Source of the DNA: CAXQZU01 sp964228555
Lineage (GTDB): Bacteria > Planctomycetota > PLA2 > JAEUHO01
DNA length: 64,000 nucleotides
NCBI GenBank assembly: GCA_964228555.1
Contig: CAXQZU010000036.1
Coordinates: forward strand, 1 to 64,000
Reading direction: 5' to 3'
Shown here piece after piece: positions 26,637 to 36,061 of the stretch. Below the pieces are notes generated by a model, which made no database searches, was not told the DNA's origin, and saw nothing but the letters and a program-made list of their open reading frames with translations. Within the stretch, counting starts at the first letter, position 1. Each line of letters starts with the position of its first letter. The position numbers and the translations under genes are program-made.

Positions 26637-27089
26637 CTACTCGCACTCCCACAGGCGCAGGCAGGCCTCCCGCGAGGCAGCGCCACCCTCGACCTGCGCG
26701 TGCATCCGCACCACGAGGTCGCTCGTGCAGGTGGTCGGGAAGCGCACGCGCCACGTCGCGGTGCCACCCTGCAGTCCCTCGGGCAGCGCCTGCCACGACG
26801 GGCCCTCCAGCAGGGTGGCGCCCGCAGGCAGCAGCACCTCGAGCCGGTGGGCCTCGCCCACGGCGCCGCGCTGCCACGCGGCCTGCACCCATGCCTCGTC
26901 GGCATCCGCCGCCGGCGTGCGCGAGAGCTGCAGCGTGCCCAGCGGCAAGGAAGGCTTGCCCGCGCACGCGCTCTGCCACGTCCGCACGGGGGGCGGTCCC
27001 CCGCGCACGGCCGGGGCGCGCCCCGGGAGGAGCAGCCAGGAGGCCGCGCCAGCAGCCAGCGCGAGGGCAAGGGCGATCGTGCGCATCAT
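26637..27089 (-). CDS. Secreted cysteine-containing protein coupled to the peptidase
   Basis: A 150-residue protein with an N-terminal signal (MRTIALALALAAGAASWLLL) and a mature part I do not recognise. It is probably a beta-sandwich: the phrases VLLPAGATLLEGPSW and GTATWRVRFPTTC suggest a DUF11-like or Ig-like fold. The mature part has four cysteines (ACAG, TTCT, EACL, WECE), enough for two disulfides. Its first ATG overlaps the peptidase stop as ATGA, so the two are likely made together and may act together. Confidence 0.7.
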   Translation of the reverse strand: MMRTIALALALAAGAASWLLLPGRAPAVRGGPPPVRTWQSACAGKPSLPLGTLQLSRTPAADADEAWVQAAWQRGAVGEAHRLEVLLPAGATLLEGPSWQALPEGLQGGTATWRVRFPTTCTSDLVVRMHAQVEGGAASREACLRLWECE

Positions 27090-28738
27090 CCGTTCACCTG
27101 CAGCGTGAAGCCAGCCTGGTTGCCCGCCCCTGCGCAGTCGGCTTCCACGCGCAGGATGTAGGTGCCGGCGCCCAGCGTGATCGGCCCGATGGTCTCGCTG
27201 CTGCTGCCGCCGTTGGTGCTCTGGGCGTAGGTGCCGCCCGCCGGGGTCGTGAGGAAGATGTCGAGATCGTCGCCGTTGCCCGCCGTGGGCGTGATGGCGA
27301 GCGTGAAGGTGAGGGTGCGCGTGCTGGCCAGCGTGAAGCCGAACCACGTGCTGCTGGCGCGGCCGCGGCACTGGTTCTTGTTGCTGCCGGCCAGCGAGTC
27401 GGCGGTGCCGGTCACCGTGCCCGGCACCGGCAGGGGCACGGGCCACACGTCTCCCCCGGCCAGCGGGTAGCCCACCTGCTGGGCCTCCGGGCTGGACAGC
27501 AACGAGGACACCGCACCGCTGGAGACGAGCCCTCCCCCCACCACCGCGTCCAGCAGCGTGCCCAGGTAGGGCGCCGTGGTGGCCGGGTCGTAGGCGAGGA
27601 AGGGGGCGTAGAGGCTGCCGAAGGCGATGGCCACGCCATCGCCGTCCGTGTCGGCGATGCCGCCCACGCCGTCGCCGAGGTCCCACACCACCTCGGTGAC
27701 GGTCTCCTCCCCACCGATGCCGCGCACCAGCTGGGGGGTCCAGTTCTCGGCGTGGCCGTTGATCTGCGGCGACATCGCGCCCGTCGTGGCCGTGTCGATG
27801 TAGCGCGGCTCGCGACGCATCAGGCAGCCCCAGCCGGTGGCGGCGCCCTCGCTCCACGCGAAGGGCGGCTCGAGTTCCTCGCCGCCATGCGGCCCGCCGC
27901 GGTTGGCACTGGCGGCCACCTTGAACTCGAGGAAGTGGCCGTACTCGTGCGCCACCACGCCGTCGTCGAAGTAGTCCGTGTCGCTCCCGTCGAGGTTGCC
28001 GGAGGCACCGCCGAGCAGCGTGAGGGCCTCTGCGCCCGAGTCGTAGAACGACGTGCCCGTGGCCCCGTTGTTGCCCAGCCGCGTGTAGGCGTGGCACAGG
28101 GGCGGCACCTCGCCCGTCCCCGTGCGGATGGCCTCGATGCAGGTGATGATGGTGTCCATCACGGCGAATCCGATGGAGGGCCGCGAGGTGGTGCCCGCGT
28201 TCCACGGCACGAGGAGGTCCAGCGTGGTGCTGCCCGCCGGCGTGAAGGACGCCGAGACATGGTGGAACACGTTGGCTGCGCTGTGCACGTTGGTGGACGG
28301 CGGCAGCGCATCGTGCACGGTGACGTTGCGCAGGGGGTCGAGGTCGGTGCGCGCGAACACCACCACCTCCAGCGCCGCCCCGGCCGGCGGCTGCGCGACG
28401 ATGCTGTAGGCCCCGCTGGCGTCCGTGCGGGCCTCGCCGTAGCAGGTGCCGCAGCCCGCGGCGCGCAGCCGCACGTCGGCATGCCGCACCGGGCGGGACA
28501 CCACCGAGCCCCCCAGCCCGCTGGCCGGCGACAGGGGCAGTCGCTCGTAGTGCGCAAGGCCGGACACCGTCAGCGTGCTGCCCCCGCCGTTCACGCAGCC
28601 GCCCGAGCCGACGCAGCCCGTCGTGCCCCCGCCGCTGCTGCCGCCCCCGCCCCCGCCCCCGCCGCAGGCGGCCAGCGCCGCGAGCATCGAGGTCACCGCC
28701 AGGGCGCGCAGCGCAGCAGGCCACGGGGGTCGGGGCAT
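27086..28738 (-). CDS. Zinc-metallopeptidase-like lipoprotein
   Basis: A 550-residue lipoprotein. The signal ends LAAC (Cys25) and is followed by a Gly/Ser-rich linker. A carboxypeptidase-regulatory-like beta domain comes next (about 45-130, with HADVRLRAAGCGTCYGEART). The catalytic region has HEYGH at 264-268 and a downstream WSEGAA whose Glu is the likely third zinc ligand, a gluzincin pattern. A beta-sandwich C-terminal domain, resembling pre-peptidase C-terminal (PPC) domains, closes the protein (GDDLDIFLTTPAGGTY). The ATG at 28738 is preferred over an in-frame GTG at 28759 because GGAG lies six bases before it. A coupled small secreted gene follows. Confidence 0.82.
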   Translation of the reverse strand: MPRPPWPAALRALAVTSMLAALAACGGGGGGGGSSGGGTTGCVGSGGCVNGGGSTLTVSGLAHYERLPLSPASGLGGSVVSRPVRHADVRLRAAGCGTCYGEARTDASGAYSIVAQPPAGAALEVVVFARTDLDPLRNVTVHDALPPSTNVHSAANVFHHVSASFTPAGSTTLDLLVPWNAGTTSRPSIGFAVMDTIITCIEAIRTGTGEVPPLCHAYTRLGNNGATGTSFYDSGAEALTLLGGASGNLDGSDTDYFDDGVVAHEYGHFLEFKVAASANRGGPHGGEELEPPFAWSEGAATGWGCLMRREPRYIDTATTGAMSPQINGHAENWTPQLVRGIGGEETVTEVVWDLGDGVGGIADTDGDGVAIAFGSLYAPFLAYDPATTAPYLGTLLDAVVGGGLVSSGAVSSLLSSPEAQQVGYPLAGGDVWPVPLPVPGTVTGTADSLAGSNKNQCRGRASSTWFGFTLASTRTLTFTLAITPTAGNGDDLDIFLTTPAGGTYAQSTNGGSSSETIGPITLGAGTYILRVEADCAGAGNQAGFTLQVNG

Positions 28739-28795
28739 CACGGTCTCCACGGGCCGCACCGCCCCGACGATCGCGGGGCCGCAGCGGCCACGCCC

Positions 28796-28801
28796 ATGCT
28801 A
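28796..28801 (-). promoter_or_regulatory. Candidate -10 element of the peptidase gene
   Basis: TAGCAT on the minus strand, 57 bases before the ATG at 28738 and identical to the hexamer upstream of the 62922 gene. Confidence 0.4.
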
Positions 28802-28804
28802 GCG

Positions 28805-28829
28805 CCGCCTGCGCCGCTGTCGCAGGCGG
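28805..28829 (-). promoter_or_regulatory. Inverted repeat just upstream of the peptidase -10
   Basis: CCGCCTGCG (28805-28813) and CGCAGGCGG (28821-28829) form perfect 9-bp arms with a seven-base spacer. The repeat occupies the -14 to -38 zone of the TAGCAT promoter, so it could be an operator. It could instead be a second terminator of the pilus operon. Confidence 0.35.
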
Positions 28830-28866
28830 GGCGCTCGCTGCCCGGCCTCGCCCGTGCAGCCGCGCA

Positions 28867-28889
28867 GGCGGCGCCCGGCAGGCGCCGCC
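28867..28889 (-). terminator. Terminator-like hairpin after pilC
   Basis: GGCGGCGCC (28867-28875) pairs with GGCGCCGCC (28881-28889) around a CGGCA loop, 12 bases past the pilC stop. It is very stable but lacks a T-run. Confidence 0.5.
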
Positions 28890-28901
28890 CGCACCGCGCG
28901 C

Positions 28902-30071
28902 CTAGGCGCCGAAGGAGGCGTCCAGGCCCTTGATGAGCTTGAGCAGGGGCAGGAACAGGCCCAGCACGATCAGGAACACCGCGCCGCCCATGAAGAGGAT
29001 CATCAGCGGCTCGAGCACCGAGACGAGCGCGCCGACCGCCACGTCGACCTCCTCGTCGTAGTTGTCCGCGATGCGGATGAGCATCTTGTCCAGCTCGCCT
29101 GTCTCCTCGCCCACGTCCACCATGTTGACGACGATGTCGTCCATGATGCCGCTCTCGCCCAGCGGCTCGGCGATGGTGCCGCCCTCCGAGATGGACTCGC
29201 GCACCTTGCCAAGCGCCTCCTCCATGACGACGTTGCCGGCCGTGGCGCGGCAGATGTCCAGCGCCTCCAGGATGGGCACGCCCGAGGCGATCAGCGTGCC
29301 GAAGGTGCGCGAGAAGCGCGCCACCACGATGCGGCGCACCAGCGGGCCCATGATGGGCAGGCGCAGCTTGAGGCGGTCGAAGAAGCGCCGGCCGGGCGCC
29401 GTGCGGGCCAGCGCCTTGAGGCCCATCCAGACGCCCACGAAGAACAGCACCACGAGGTACCACTGGCCCACGAGGAACTTCGAGAAGGCCTGCAGGCCCT
29501 GCGTGATGGCGGGCAGCTCGCCCACGCCCGGCAGCGACTTGAACACCGTCTCGAAGCGCGGCACCACGAACACCATGATGAGCAGCAGGATCGAGAGGGT
29601 CACCGTGAAGACCACGGCCGGGTAGACCATCGCGCCCTTGATCTTCTTGCGCAGGCGCTGGGACTTCTCCATGAAGCCGGCCAGGCGCTGGAGGATGGTG
29701 TCCAGCACGCCGCCGGCCTCGCCGGCCTTGACCATGTTCACGTAGAGGCCGTCGAACACGTTGGGGTGCTTGGCCATGCTCTCCGAGAGCGGCGAGCCCG
29801 ACTCGACGTCCTCGGTGACCTCCACCAGCACGTTCTTGAACGGCCCCTTGGGCATCTGGCCCTCGAGGATCTTGAGGCTGCGCACGATGGGCAGCCCGGC
29901 GTCCTGCAGGGTGCTCAGCTGGGTGGTGAAGGTGGTCAGCGCCTTGACGTTGACGCTGCCGCGCGTGCTGCCCCGCTTGGGGGCCTCCGGCGCGCCGCCC
30001 CCTGCGGGGGCGCCACGGCCCGGCCCGGCGCCACCGGCGCCTCCCTTGCTCCCGACGGGAACCTTCGGCAT
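28902..30071 (-). CDS. pilC: Type IV pilus / type II secretion platform protein PilC (GspF)
   Basis: Inner-membrane platform that couples the PilB and PilT motors to pilin assembly. After a Gly/Pro/Ala-rich N-terminus of about 35 residues there are two GspF repeats (about 42-170, beginning FTTQLSTLQDAGLPIVRSLK, and about 245-370, with FSRTFGTLIASGVPILEAL). A membrane pair follows the first (SILLLIMVFVVPRFETVFK) and a final helix ends the protein. It is the last gene of the pilB2-pilT-pilB-pilC operon and is followed by a strong hairpin. Ends in TAG. Confidence 0.93.
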   Translation of the reverse strand: MPKVPVGSKGGAGGAGPGRGAPAGGGAPEAPKRGSTRGSVNVKALTTFTTQLSTLQDAGLPIVRSLKILEGQMPKGPFKNVLVEVTEDVESGSPLSESMAKHPNVFDGLYVNMVKAGEAGGVLDTILQRLAGFMEKSQRLRKKIKGAMVYPAVVFTVTLSILLLIMVFVVPRFETVFKSLPGVGELPAITQGLQAFSKFLVGQWYLVVLFFVGVWMGLKALARTAPGRRFFDRLKLRLPIMGPLVRRIVVARFSRTFGTLIASGVPILEALDICRATAGNVVMEEALGKVRESISEGGTIAEPLGESGIMDDIVVNMVDVGEETGELDKMLIRIADNYDEEVDVAVGALVSVLEPLMILFMGGAVFLIVLGLFLPLLKLIKGLDASFGA

Positions 30072-30120
30072 GGCGTTGCACTCCTTGCGCCCCCGCGGGG
30101 CGCTGACGGCCGGCTCGCGC

Positions 30121-31854
30121 CTAGCCCATGGTCTCGCGGATGACTTCCTCGACGGTGGTCACGCCGTCGAAGATGGCCAAGAGTCCCGACTCGCGCAAGG
30201 TCCGCATGCCCTCGCGGCGGGCCTGCTCGCGCAGCTGGTCGGCACTGGCGCCGTCGAGCACCATCTGGCGGATGGGCTCCGAGAAGCGCAAGATCTCGAA
30301 CAGGGCCGTGCGGCCCTTGTAGCCGGTGTTGTTGCAGGTGCGGCAGCCGCGGCCGTAGGCGAAGCGCTTGCCCTGCAGGTCCTCCGGGCGCAGGTCCAGC
30401 TCCACGAGGACCTCGGGCCCGGGCTCGTAGGACACCTTGCACTCGCGGCACACGGTGCGCACGAGGCGCTGGGCCACCACCGCCTCGACGGTGGCGGAGA
30501 TCAGGAAGGACTCGATGCCCAGGTCGAGCAGGCGCGTGACGGCCTGCGGCGCGTCGTTGGTGTGGACCGTGCTGAAGACCACGTGGCCGGTGAGGGCGGC
30601 CTCGACCGCGATCTGCGCGGTGTCCAGGTCGCGGATCTCGCCCACGAGGATCATGTCCGGGTCCTGGCGCAGGATGCTGCGCAGGCACGACGAGTAGGTG
30701 ACGCCGATCTCCTCGTTCACCTGGATCTGCACCACGCCCTCGAGCTCGTACTCCACCGGGTCCTCGGTGGTGATGATCTTCACCCCCACCTCGTTGGCGT
30801 AGTTGAGGCACGAGTAGAGCGTCGTGGTCTTGCCGCTGCCGGTCGGGCCGGTGACCAGCACGATGCCGTGCGGCAGCCCGATGTAGCGCTTGATCATCTC
30901 CATCTCGTTCTCGCGCAGGCCCACCTGCGAGATGTCCAGCGAGACGACGGAGCGGTCCAGCACGCGGATCACGCACGACTCGCCATACATGGTGGGCAGC
31001 GTGCTCACGCGCAGGTCCACCGGGCGGCCGGCGATGCCGATCTCGATGCGGCCGTCCTGGGGCAGGCGCGTCTCGGCGATGTCCAGGCCGGCCATCACCT
31101 TCACGCGGCTGATCAGCGGCATGGCCAGGTGCGGCGGCGGGGCCTCCAGCTCGTAGAGCGCGCCGTCCACCCGGTAGCGGATCTTGAAGTCGCCGTCGAA
31201 GGGCTCGAGGTGGATGTCGCTGGCGCGGTCGCGGATGGCCTGGAACAGGATGTACTGCAGCAGCTTGATGACCGGCGGCGAGTTGGCCATCGACTCGGCA
31301 TCGGCGAGGTCCGGGCCCTCGCCGCGACGGCCGCCGCCGCCGCCGGCGGGACCCATGCTGGCCACCACCTCCTGCACCAGCGACTTCATCGCGTCCTGGG
31401 CCGTGCCGTAGGCGCGCTCGATGGCCTCCTTGAGCTGGGCCTCGGGCGCCAGCACGCCCTCCACCTCGCCGCCCGTGAGGAAGCGCAGGTCGTCCAGCAC
31501 GGTGGCGTTGGCCGGGTTGGCCAGCGCCACCACCAGCTTGCTGCCGTCGCGGCGCACCGGCAGCACGCTGAACATGCGCGCGGTGTTGGCGTCGATGGCC
31601 TGCGTGAGCTCGGGGGGCACGCGCAGCGTGGTGAGGTCCACGATCTCGAAGCCGCCCTGCCGGGCGAGGCCCTGCTGCAGCTGCTCCTCGGACAGGTGCT
31701 TGAGGCGCACGAGGATGGCGCCCAGCAAGCCGCCCTCCTTCTTCTGCACGCTGAGGGCTTCCTGGATCATGCCCTCGTGGCAGAGCTTCATCTCCTTGAG
31801 CACCTGGCCCAGGAGCTTCTTCTGGCGGGCGTAGCGGTAGGGCTGCTGGCTCAT
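30121..31854 (-). CDS. pilB: Type IV pilus assembly ATPase, PilB/GspE family (copy 1)
   Basis: Hexameric ATPase of 577 residues that powers pilus or pseudopilus extension. The N-terminal region (about 8-150) is MshEN-like (LLGAILVRLKHLSEEQLQQG), a domain that in some relatives binds cyclic di-GMP. The core has Walker A GPTGSGKTTT, Asp box TEDPVEYELEGVVQ, Walker B ILVGEIRD and His box VFSTVHTNDAP. The CRECK and CRTCNNTGYKGR cysteine pairs give the zinc site of assembly rather than retraction ATPases. It lies 10 bases after pilT and 49 before pilC. PilB and GspE cannot be separated by sequence alone. Confidence 0.92.
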   Translation of the reverse strand: MSQQPYRYARQKKLLGQVLKEMKLCHEGMIQEALSVQKKEGGLLGAILVRLKHLSEEQLQQGLARQGGFEIVDLTTLRVPPELTQAIDANTARMFSVLPVRRDGSKLVVALANPANATVLDDLRFLTGGEVEGVLAPEAQLKEAIERAYGTAQDAMKSLVQEVVASMGPAGGGGGRRGEGPDLADAESMANSPPVIKLLQYILFQAIRDRASDIHLEPFDGDFKIRYRVDGALYELEAPPPHLAMPLISRVKVMAGLDIAETRLPQDGRIEIGIAGRPVDLRVSTLPTMYGESCVIRVLDRSVVSLDISQVGLRENEMEMIKRYIGLPHGIVLVTGPTGSGKTTTLYSCLNYANEVGVKIITTEDPVEYELEGVVQIQVNEEIGVTYSSCLRSILRQDPDMILVGEIRDLDTAQIAVEAALTGHVVFSTVHTNDAPQAVTRLLDLGIESFLISATVEAVVAQRLVRTVCRECKVSYEPGPEVLVELDLRPEDLQGKRFAYGRGCRTCNNTGYKGRTALFEILRFSEPIRQMVLDGASADQLREQARREGMRTLRESGLLAIFDGVTTVEEVIRETMG

Positions 31855-31864
31855 GGGTGCACGC

Positions 31865-32941
<1,077 letters not shown>

Positions 32942-32975
32942 GCGGTGCGTTCCTCGCGGGTGGGGTCGGCGCGGC

Positions 32976-34676
32976 CTACGTGGCCCCGACCTTGATCTCG
33001 TCCTGGGCCTCGGCATGGCCGGCCACCGACAGGATCTCCTCGATGGTGGTCATGCCGGACAGCACCTTGCGGATGCCGTCCTCGCGCAGGCTCTTGAGCC
33101 CGCCCGTGAGCCGGGCCTGGTCGCGGATGGCCATCGTGCTCTTGCCCTTGTAGGTGGCCTCGCGCGTCATGGGGTCCATCGTGAACAGCTCGAAGATGCC
33201 CAGGCGCCCCTTGTAGCCCTCGAAGCGGCACTCGCGGCAGCCCACCGCGCGGTAGAGCGTCTGGCCCTCGATCTCGCGCGGCGTGAGGCCCACCGCGTGC
33301 AGCAGCGAGGGCGCCGGGTCCACCAGCGGCTGGCGGCAGGTCAGGCACAGGCGGCGGACCAGGCGCTGGGCCATCACCGCCATCACGGCCGTGCTCACGA
33401 GGAAGGGCTTCACGCCCATGTCCACGAGGCGCGTGAGCGCGCTGGGCGCGTCGTTGGTGTGCAGCGTCGAGAACACCAGGTGGCCGGTGAGCGAGGCCTG
33501 GATGGCGATCTCGGCCGTCTCCTTGTCGCGGATCTCGCCCACCAGGATCACGTTGGGCGCCTGGCGGAGCATGGCGCGCAGGATGCGCGCGAAGGTGAGC
33601 CCGATGTTGTGGCGCACCTCGCTCTGGTTGATGCCGGCGAGGTTGTACTCCACCGGGTTCTCGGCCGTGATGATCTTGATGTTGGGCTTGTTGAGCTTCT
33701 TGAGCGCCGCGTACAGCGTGGTCGTCTTGCCCGAGCCCGTCGGGCCCGTGACGAGGAAGATGCCGTTGGGGCGCTTGATGATGCGCTCGAAGCGCTCGCG
33801 GTCCTCGCCCACGAAGCCCAGGATGTCGAGGTCCACGAGGCCGGCCTCGCGGTCGAGGATGCGCATGACCAGCGACTCGCCCGCGGTGGCCGGCACCAGC
33901 GAGACACGCAAGTCGATGGGACGGCCGAGCAGGCGCACGTTGATGCGGCCGTCCTGCGGCTTGCGGTGCTCGGCGATGTCCATGCGCGCCAGCACCTTGC
34001 AGCGCGCGATGACGGGGCCGGTCAGCTCGCGGTCGAGGCTGCGCGCCTCGTAGCACACGCCGTCCACGCGGTAGCGCACGCGCAGGCGCTCGGGCATGGG
34101 CTCGATGTGGATGTCCGAGGCACGGCTGGCCAGCGCCTCCTCGAGGATCTCGTTGACGAGCCGGATCACCGGCGCATCGGGCGACTCCTCCTCCTTCTTG
34201 CCGCCCTTGGCGGCCCCGGGGCGCGACTCGACGCGCTCGCCCAGCCCGTAGGCCTCGGCCCGGGCGTTGGCCAGCGCGGAGGACGAGGTGAGCGCGAACA
34301 CCACCTCGCGGTTGAGCGCGAAGCGGATGTCGTCCACCGCCATCGTGGCCATCGGGTCGTCGGTGGCCAGGATCAGCTTGCCTTCCTGCACCTTGACCGG
34401 CACGACGTTGAAGTCGTTGACCACCTTCTTGGGCACCAGCGCGGCCACCTGCGGCGAGATCTTGGCGCGCGAGAGGTCCACGAAGGGCAGCCGGTGCTGG
34501 CGGCACAGGGCGCGGGCCAGCTGGCTGTCGTCCACGAAGCCCAGTTCCACCACCGCCTTGCCGAGGCTGGTGCCCGGCTTGCGCTTCTGGTGCTCCTGCG
34601 CCTCCTTGACCTTGCGGTCGTCCACCAGCCCCATCTCCAGGAGCACCTGCGCGAGCTGGGTTTCGTCGGGCGACAT
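32976..34676 (-). CDS. pilB: Type IV pilus assembly ATPase, PilB/GspE family (copy 2)
   Basis: A 566-residue paralogue of the other PilB-type ATPase, first in the operon. It begins directly with an MshEN-like tandem (LAQVLLEMGLVDDRKV, then SLGKAVVELGFVDDSQLARA). Walker A GPTGSGKTTT, TAENPVEYNLAGINQ, VILVGEIRD and VFSTLHTNDAPSALTR follow. Its cysteine pairs are CLTC and CREC before FEGYKGRLG. The two copies differ throughout, so this is an old duplication, perhaps one for pili and one for type II secretion. The ATG at 34676 is preferred; no Shine-Dalgarno sequence is evident. Confidence 0.9.
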   Translation of the reverse strand: MSPDETQLAQVLLEMGLVDDRKVKEAQEHQKRKPGTSLGKAVVELGFVDDSQLARALCRQHRLPFVDLSRAKISPQVAALVPKKVVNDFNVVPVKVQEGKLILATDDPMATMAVDDIRFALNREVVFALTSSSALANARAEAYGLGERVESRPGAAKGGKKEEESPDAPVIRLVNEILEEALASRASDIHIEPMPERLRVRYRVDGVCYEARSLDRELTGPVIARCKVLARMDIAEHRKPQDGRINVRLLGRPIDLRVSLVPATAGESLVMRILDREAGLVDLDILGFVGEDRERFERIIKRPNGIFLVTGPTGSGKTTTLYAALKKLNKPNIKIITAENPVEYNLAGINQSEVRHNIGLTFARILRAMLRQAPNVILVGEIRDKETAEIAIQASLTGHLVFSTLHTNDAPSALTRLVDMGVKPFLVSTAVMAVMAQRLVRRLCLTCRQPLVDPAPSLLHAVGLTPREIEGQTLYRAVGCRECRFEGYKGRLGIFELFTMDPMTREATYKGKSTMAIRDQARLTGGLKSLREDGIRKVLSGMTTIEEILSVAGHAEAQDEIKVGAT

Positions 34677-34738
34677 GGGCAGGGGTGGAAGCCGTGGGGA
34701 GGGCGGGAAGGCGGCCCCGGGGCCACCTCGCTGGGTGC

Positions 34739-34744
34739 CGTATA
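34739..34744 (-). promoter_or_regulatory. Candidate -10 element of the pilus motor operon
   Basis: TATACG preceded by TGC on the minus strand, 62 bases before the ATG at 34676. It is among the most A+T-rich spots in the divergent region. Confidence 0.4.
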
Positions 34745-34843
34745 GCACGAACCCCCGCCGATTTCCCCCCCGACCCGCCGGCGGCCGGCGCGCCGAGGCA
34801 CCCGCGAGCGTGCCGCGGGGCTGGCCCCGCCCCCCGCCCGTGC

Positions 34844-34849
34844 TACCGT
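34844..34849 (+). promoter_or_regulatory. Candidate -10 element of the 34906 lipoprotein
   Basis: TACCGT preceded by TGC, 56 bases before the ATG. AGGAGG (34892-34897) lies in the leader. Confidence 0.4.
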
Positions 34850-34905
34850 CCGCCCCTCGCCCGCGCCGGGGCGCCTGCCCCGGCCCCGCGCAGGAGGTGC
34901 TGCCC

Positions 34906-35637
34906 ATGACCCTTCGCACGCGACTCGCGCCCCTGCTGGCCATGCTGGCCGGCGTCCTGCTGGCCGGGTGCGCCTCGGCGCAGGTGGCCTACGCCCCCGG
35001 CGTGGACCGTTCCACGCCCCAGCGCACCTACGAGTTCTTCAAGCGCGCGGCGCAGGCCGGCGCCTTCGGCGAGGAGTGGTCGGTCTTCAGCCCCAGCTTC
35101 AAGCGCGCGCTCAACCAGGCCGTGGGGCGCAACGTGGACTTCAGCGACTACGGACTCGCCCGCCGCACGGTGGCCCCCAACTCGCATCCCGACATGCAGC
35201 TGCTGCTGGGCAGCACGCTGCAGGAGGTGCGCATGACCTCGCCCGACAGCGCCGTGATCACGATCACGGCGGGCGGCCAGTCGCTGCGCCCGCGCATGGT
35301 GCGGCTGGACGTGTGGGAGCTGCGTGTGCGCGGCGATCCCGACCCGTACAGCGACGTGCTGCAGGGCGGCGGCCTGGTGCGCAGCGTGGCCGGCGGCGTG
35401 GAGGTGGTGATCCCGGCCTCGCCCACGATGGCCCCCCTGCTGGCCCGCATCCCGCCCGAGAGCATCGAGTCGCTCACGGTGGAGTCGCGCTGGTACGTGG
35501 ACGACTTCGGCGGGCTGGAGAGCGCGCTGGGGAGCTCGGCTTCGCAGTCGCCTGGCCCGGCCCCCGTCGAGGCGCCCAAGCCCACGCAGCCCGTGCTGCC
35601 GCCGCCCAGCGGCGGTTACGGCAGCCCCGACGGCTAG
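34906..35637 (+). CDS. Lipoprotein, unknown function
   Basis: A 243-residue lipoprotein with lipobox LLAGC and mature start CASAQ. The body (about 35-215) begins TPQRTYEFFKRAAQAGAFGE, suggesting a helical start, followed by a beta-rich part; the C-terminal 25 residues are Pro/Gly-rich. I do not recognise the domain. The ATG is well supported by AGGAGG eight bases upstream. A second small lipoprotein with the same CASAQ mature end follows 64 bases later, so they may share a transcript and a location. Divergent from the pilus operon. Confidence 0.78.
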   Translation: MTLRTRLAPLLAMLAGVLLAGCASAQVAYAPGVDRSTPQRTYEFFKRAAQAGAFGEEWSVFSPSFKRALNQAVGRNVDFSDYGLARRTVAPNSHPDMQLLLGSTLQEVRMTSPDSAVITITAGGQSLRPRMVRLDVWELRVRGDPDPYSDVLQGGGLVRSVAGGVEVVIPASPTMAPLLARIPPESIESLTVESRWYVDDFGGLESALGSSASQSPGPAPVEAPKPTQPVLPPPSGGYGSPDG

Positions 35638-35701
35638 GCCCCGCATGCCTCGCAGGCTGCCTCGTCCCCATCCCCATCGCAGGCCACGCAGGAGCAACCC
35701 C

Positions 35702-36004
35702 ATGCGCATCCTCACCGCCCTGACCCTCGCCGCTGGCGCGCTGGCGCTGGCGGGCTGCGCCTCGGCGCAGGGCTCTTCCACCTCGATCATGCCCGCCCCG
35801 GCCTCCGGCACGGCGTGGCGCGTCGTGGGCGGCGAGGGTGCCGTGGAACTGCAGGGCTCCGTGCCCGCGGGCACGCGCGTCGTGACCATCGACCCGTCGG
35901 GCACCATCCGGGCCCTGATCCCGGCCTCGCCGGAGTCGCAGCAGGCTGCCCCGCTGCTGGCACCGGGCACCTTCGGGGCCCTGCAAGTCCGCTCGGCGCC
36001 CTAG
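35702..36004 (+). CDS. Small lipoprotein, unknown function
   Basis: A 100-residue lipoprotein with lipobox LAGC and mature start CASAQ, like its upstream neighbour. The rest is a short beta-rich segment (TAWRVVGGEGAVELQGSVP, then GTRVVTIDPSGTIRALIP) and a Gln/Ala/Pro tail. No family is recognised. The ATG at 35702 has AGGAG upstream; a longer version starting at 35645 would add an Arg/Pro leader that hides the signal peptide. Convergent with the helical-repeat gene. Ends in TAG. Confidence 0.72.
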   Translation: MRILTALTLAAGALALAGCASAQGSSTSIMPAPASGTAWRVVGGEGAVELQGSVPAGTRVVTIDPSGTIRALIPASPESQQAAPLLAPGTFGALQVRSAP

Positions 36005-36061
36005 GGGGCGCCCGCAGGCGGGGCACTCGCACGGCGCTCCGGCGTCCGCGCGGCCGGGCGC

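Noticed and set aside
32976..34676. Mobile-element or conjugation ATPase (VirB11/TraG type)
   Set aside because: The zinc cysteines, MshEN-like start and pilT/pilC neighbours identify a type IV pilus assembly ATPase.
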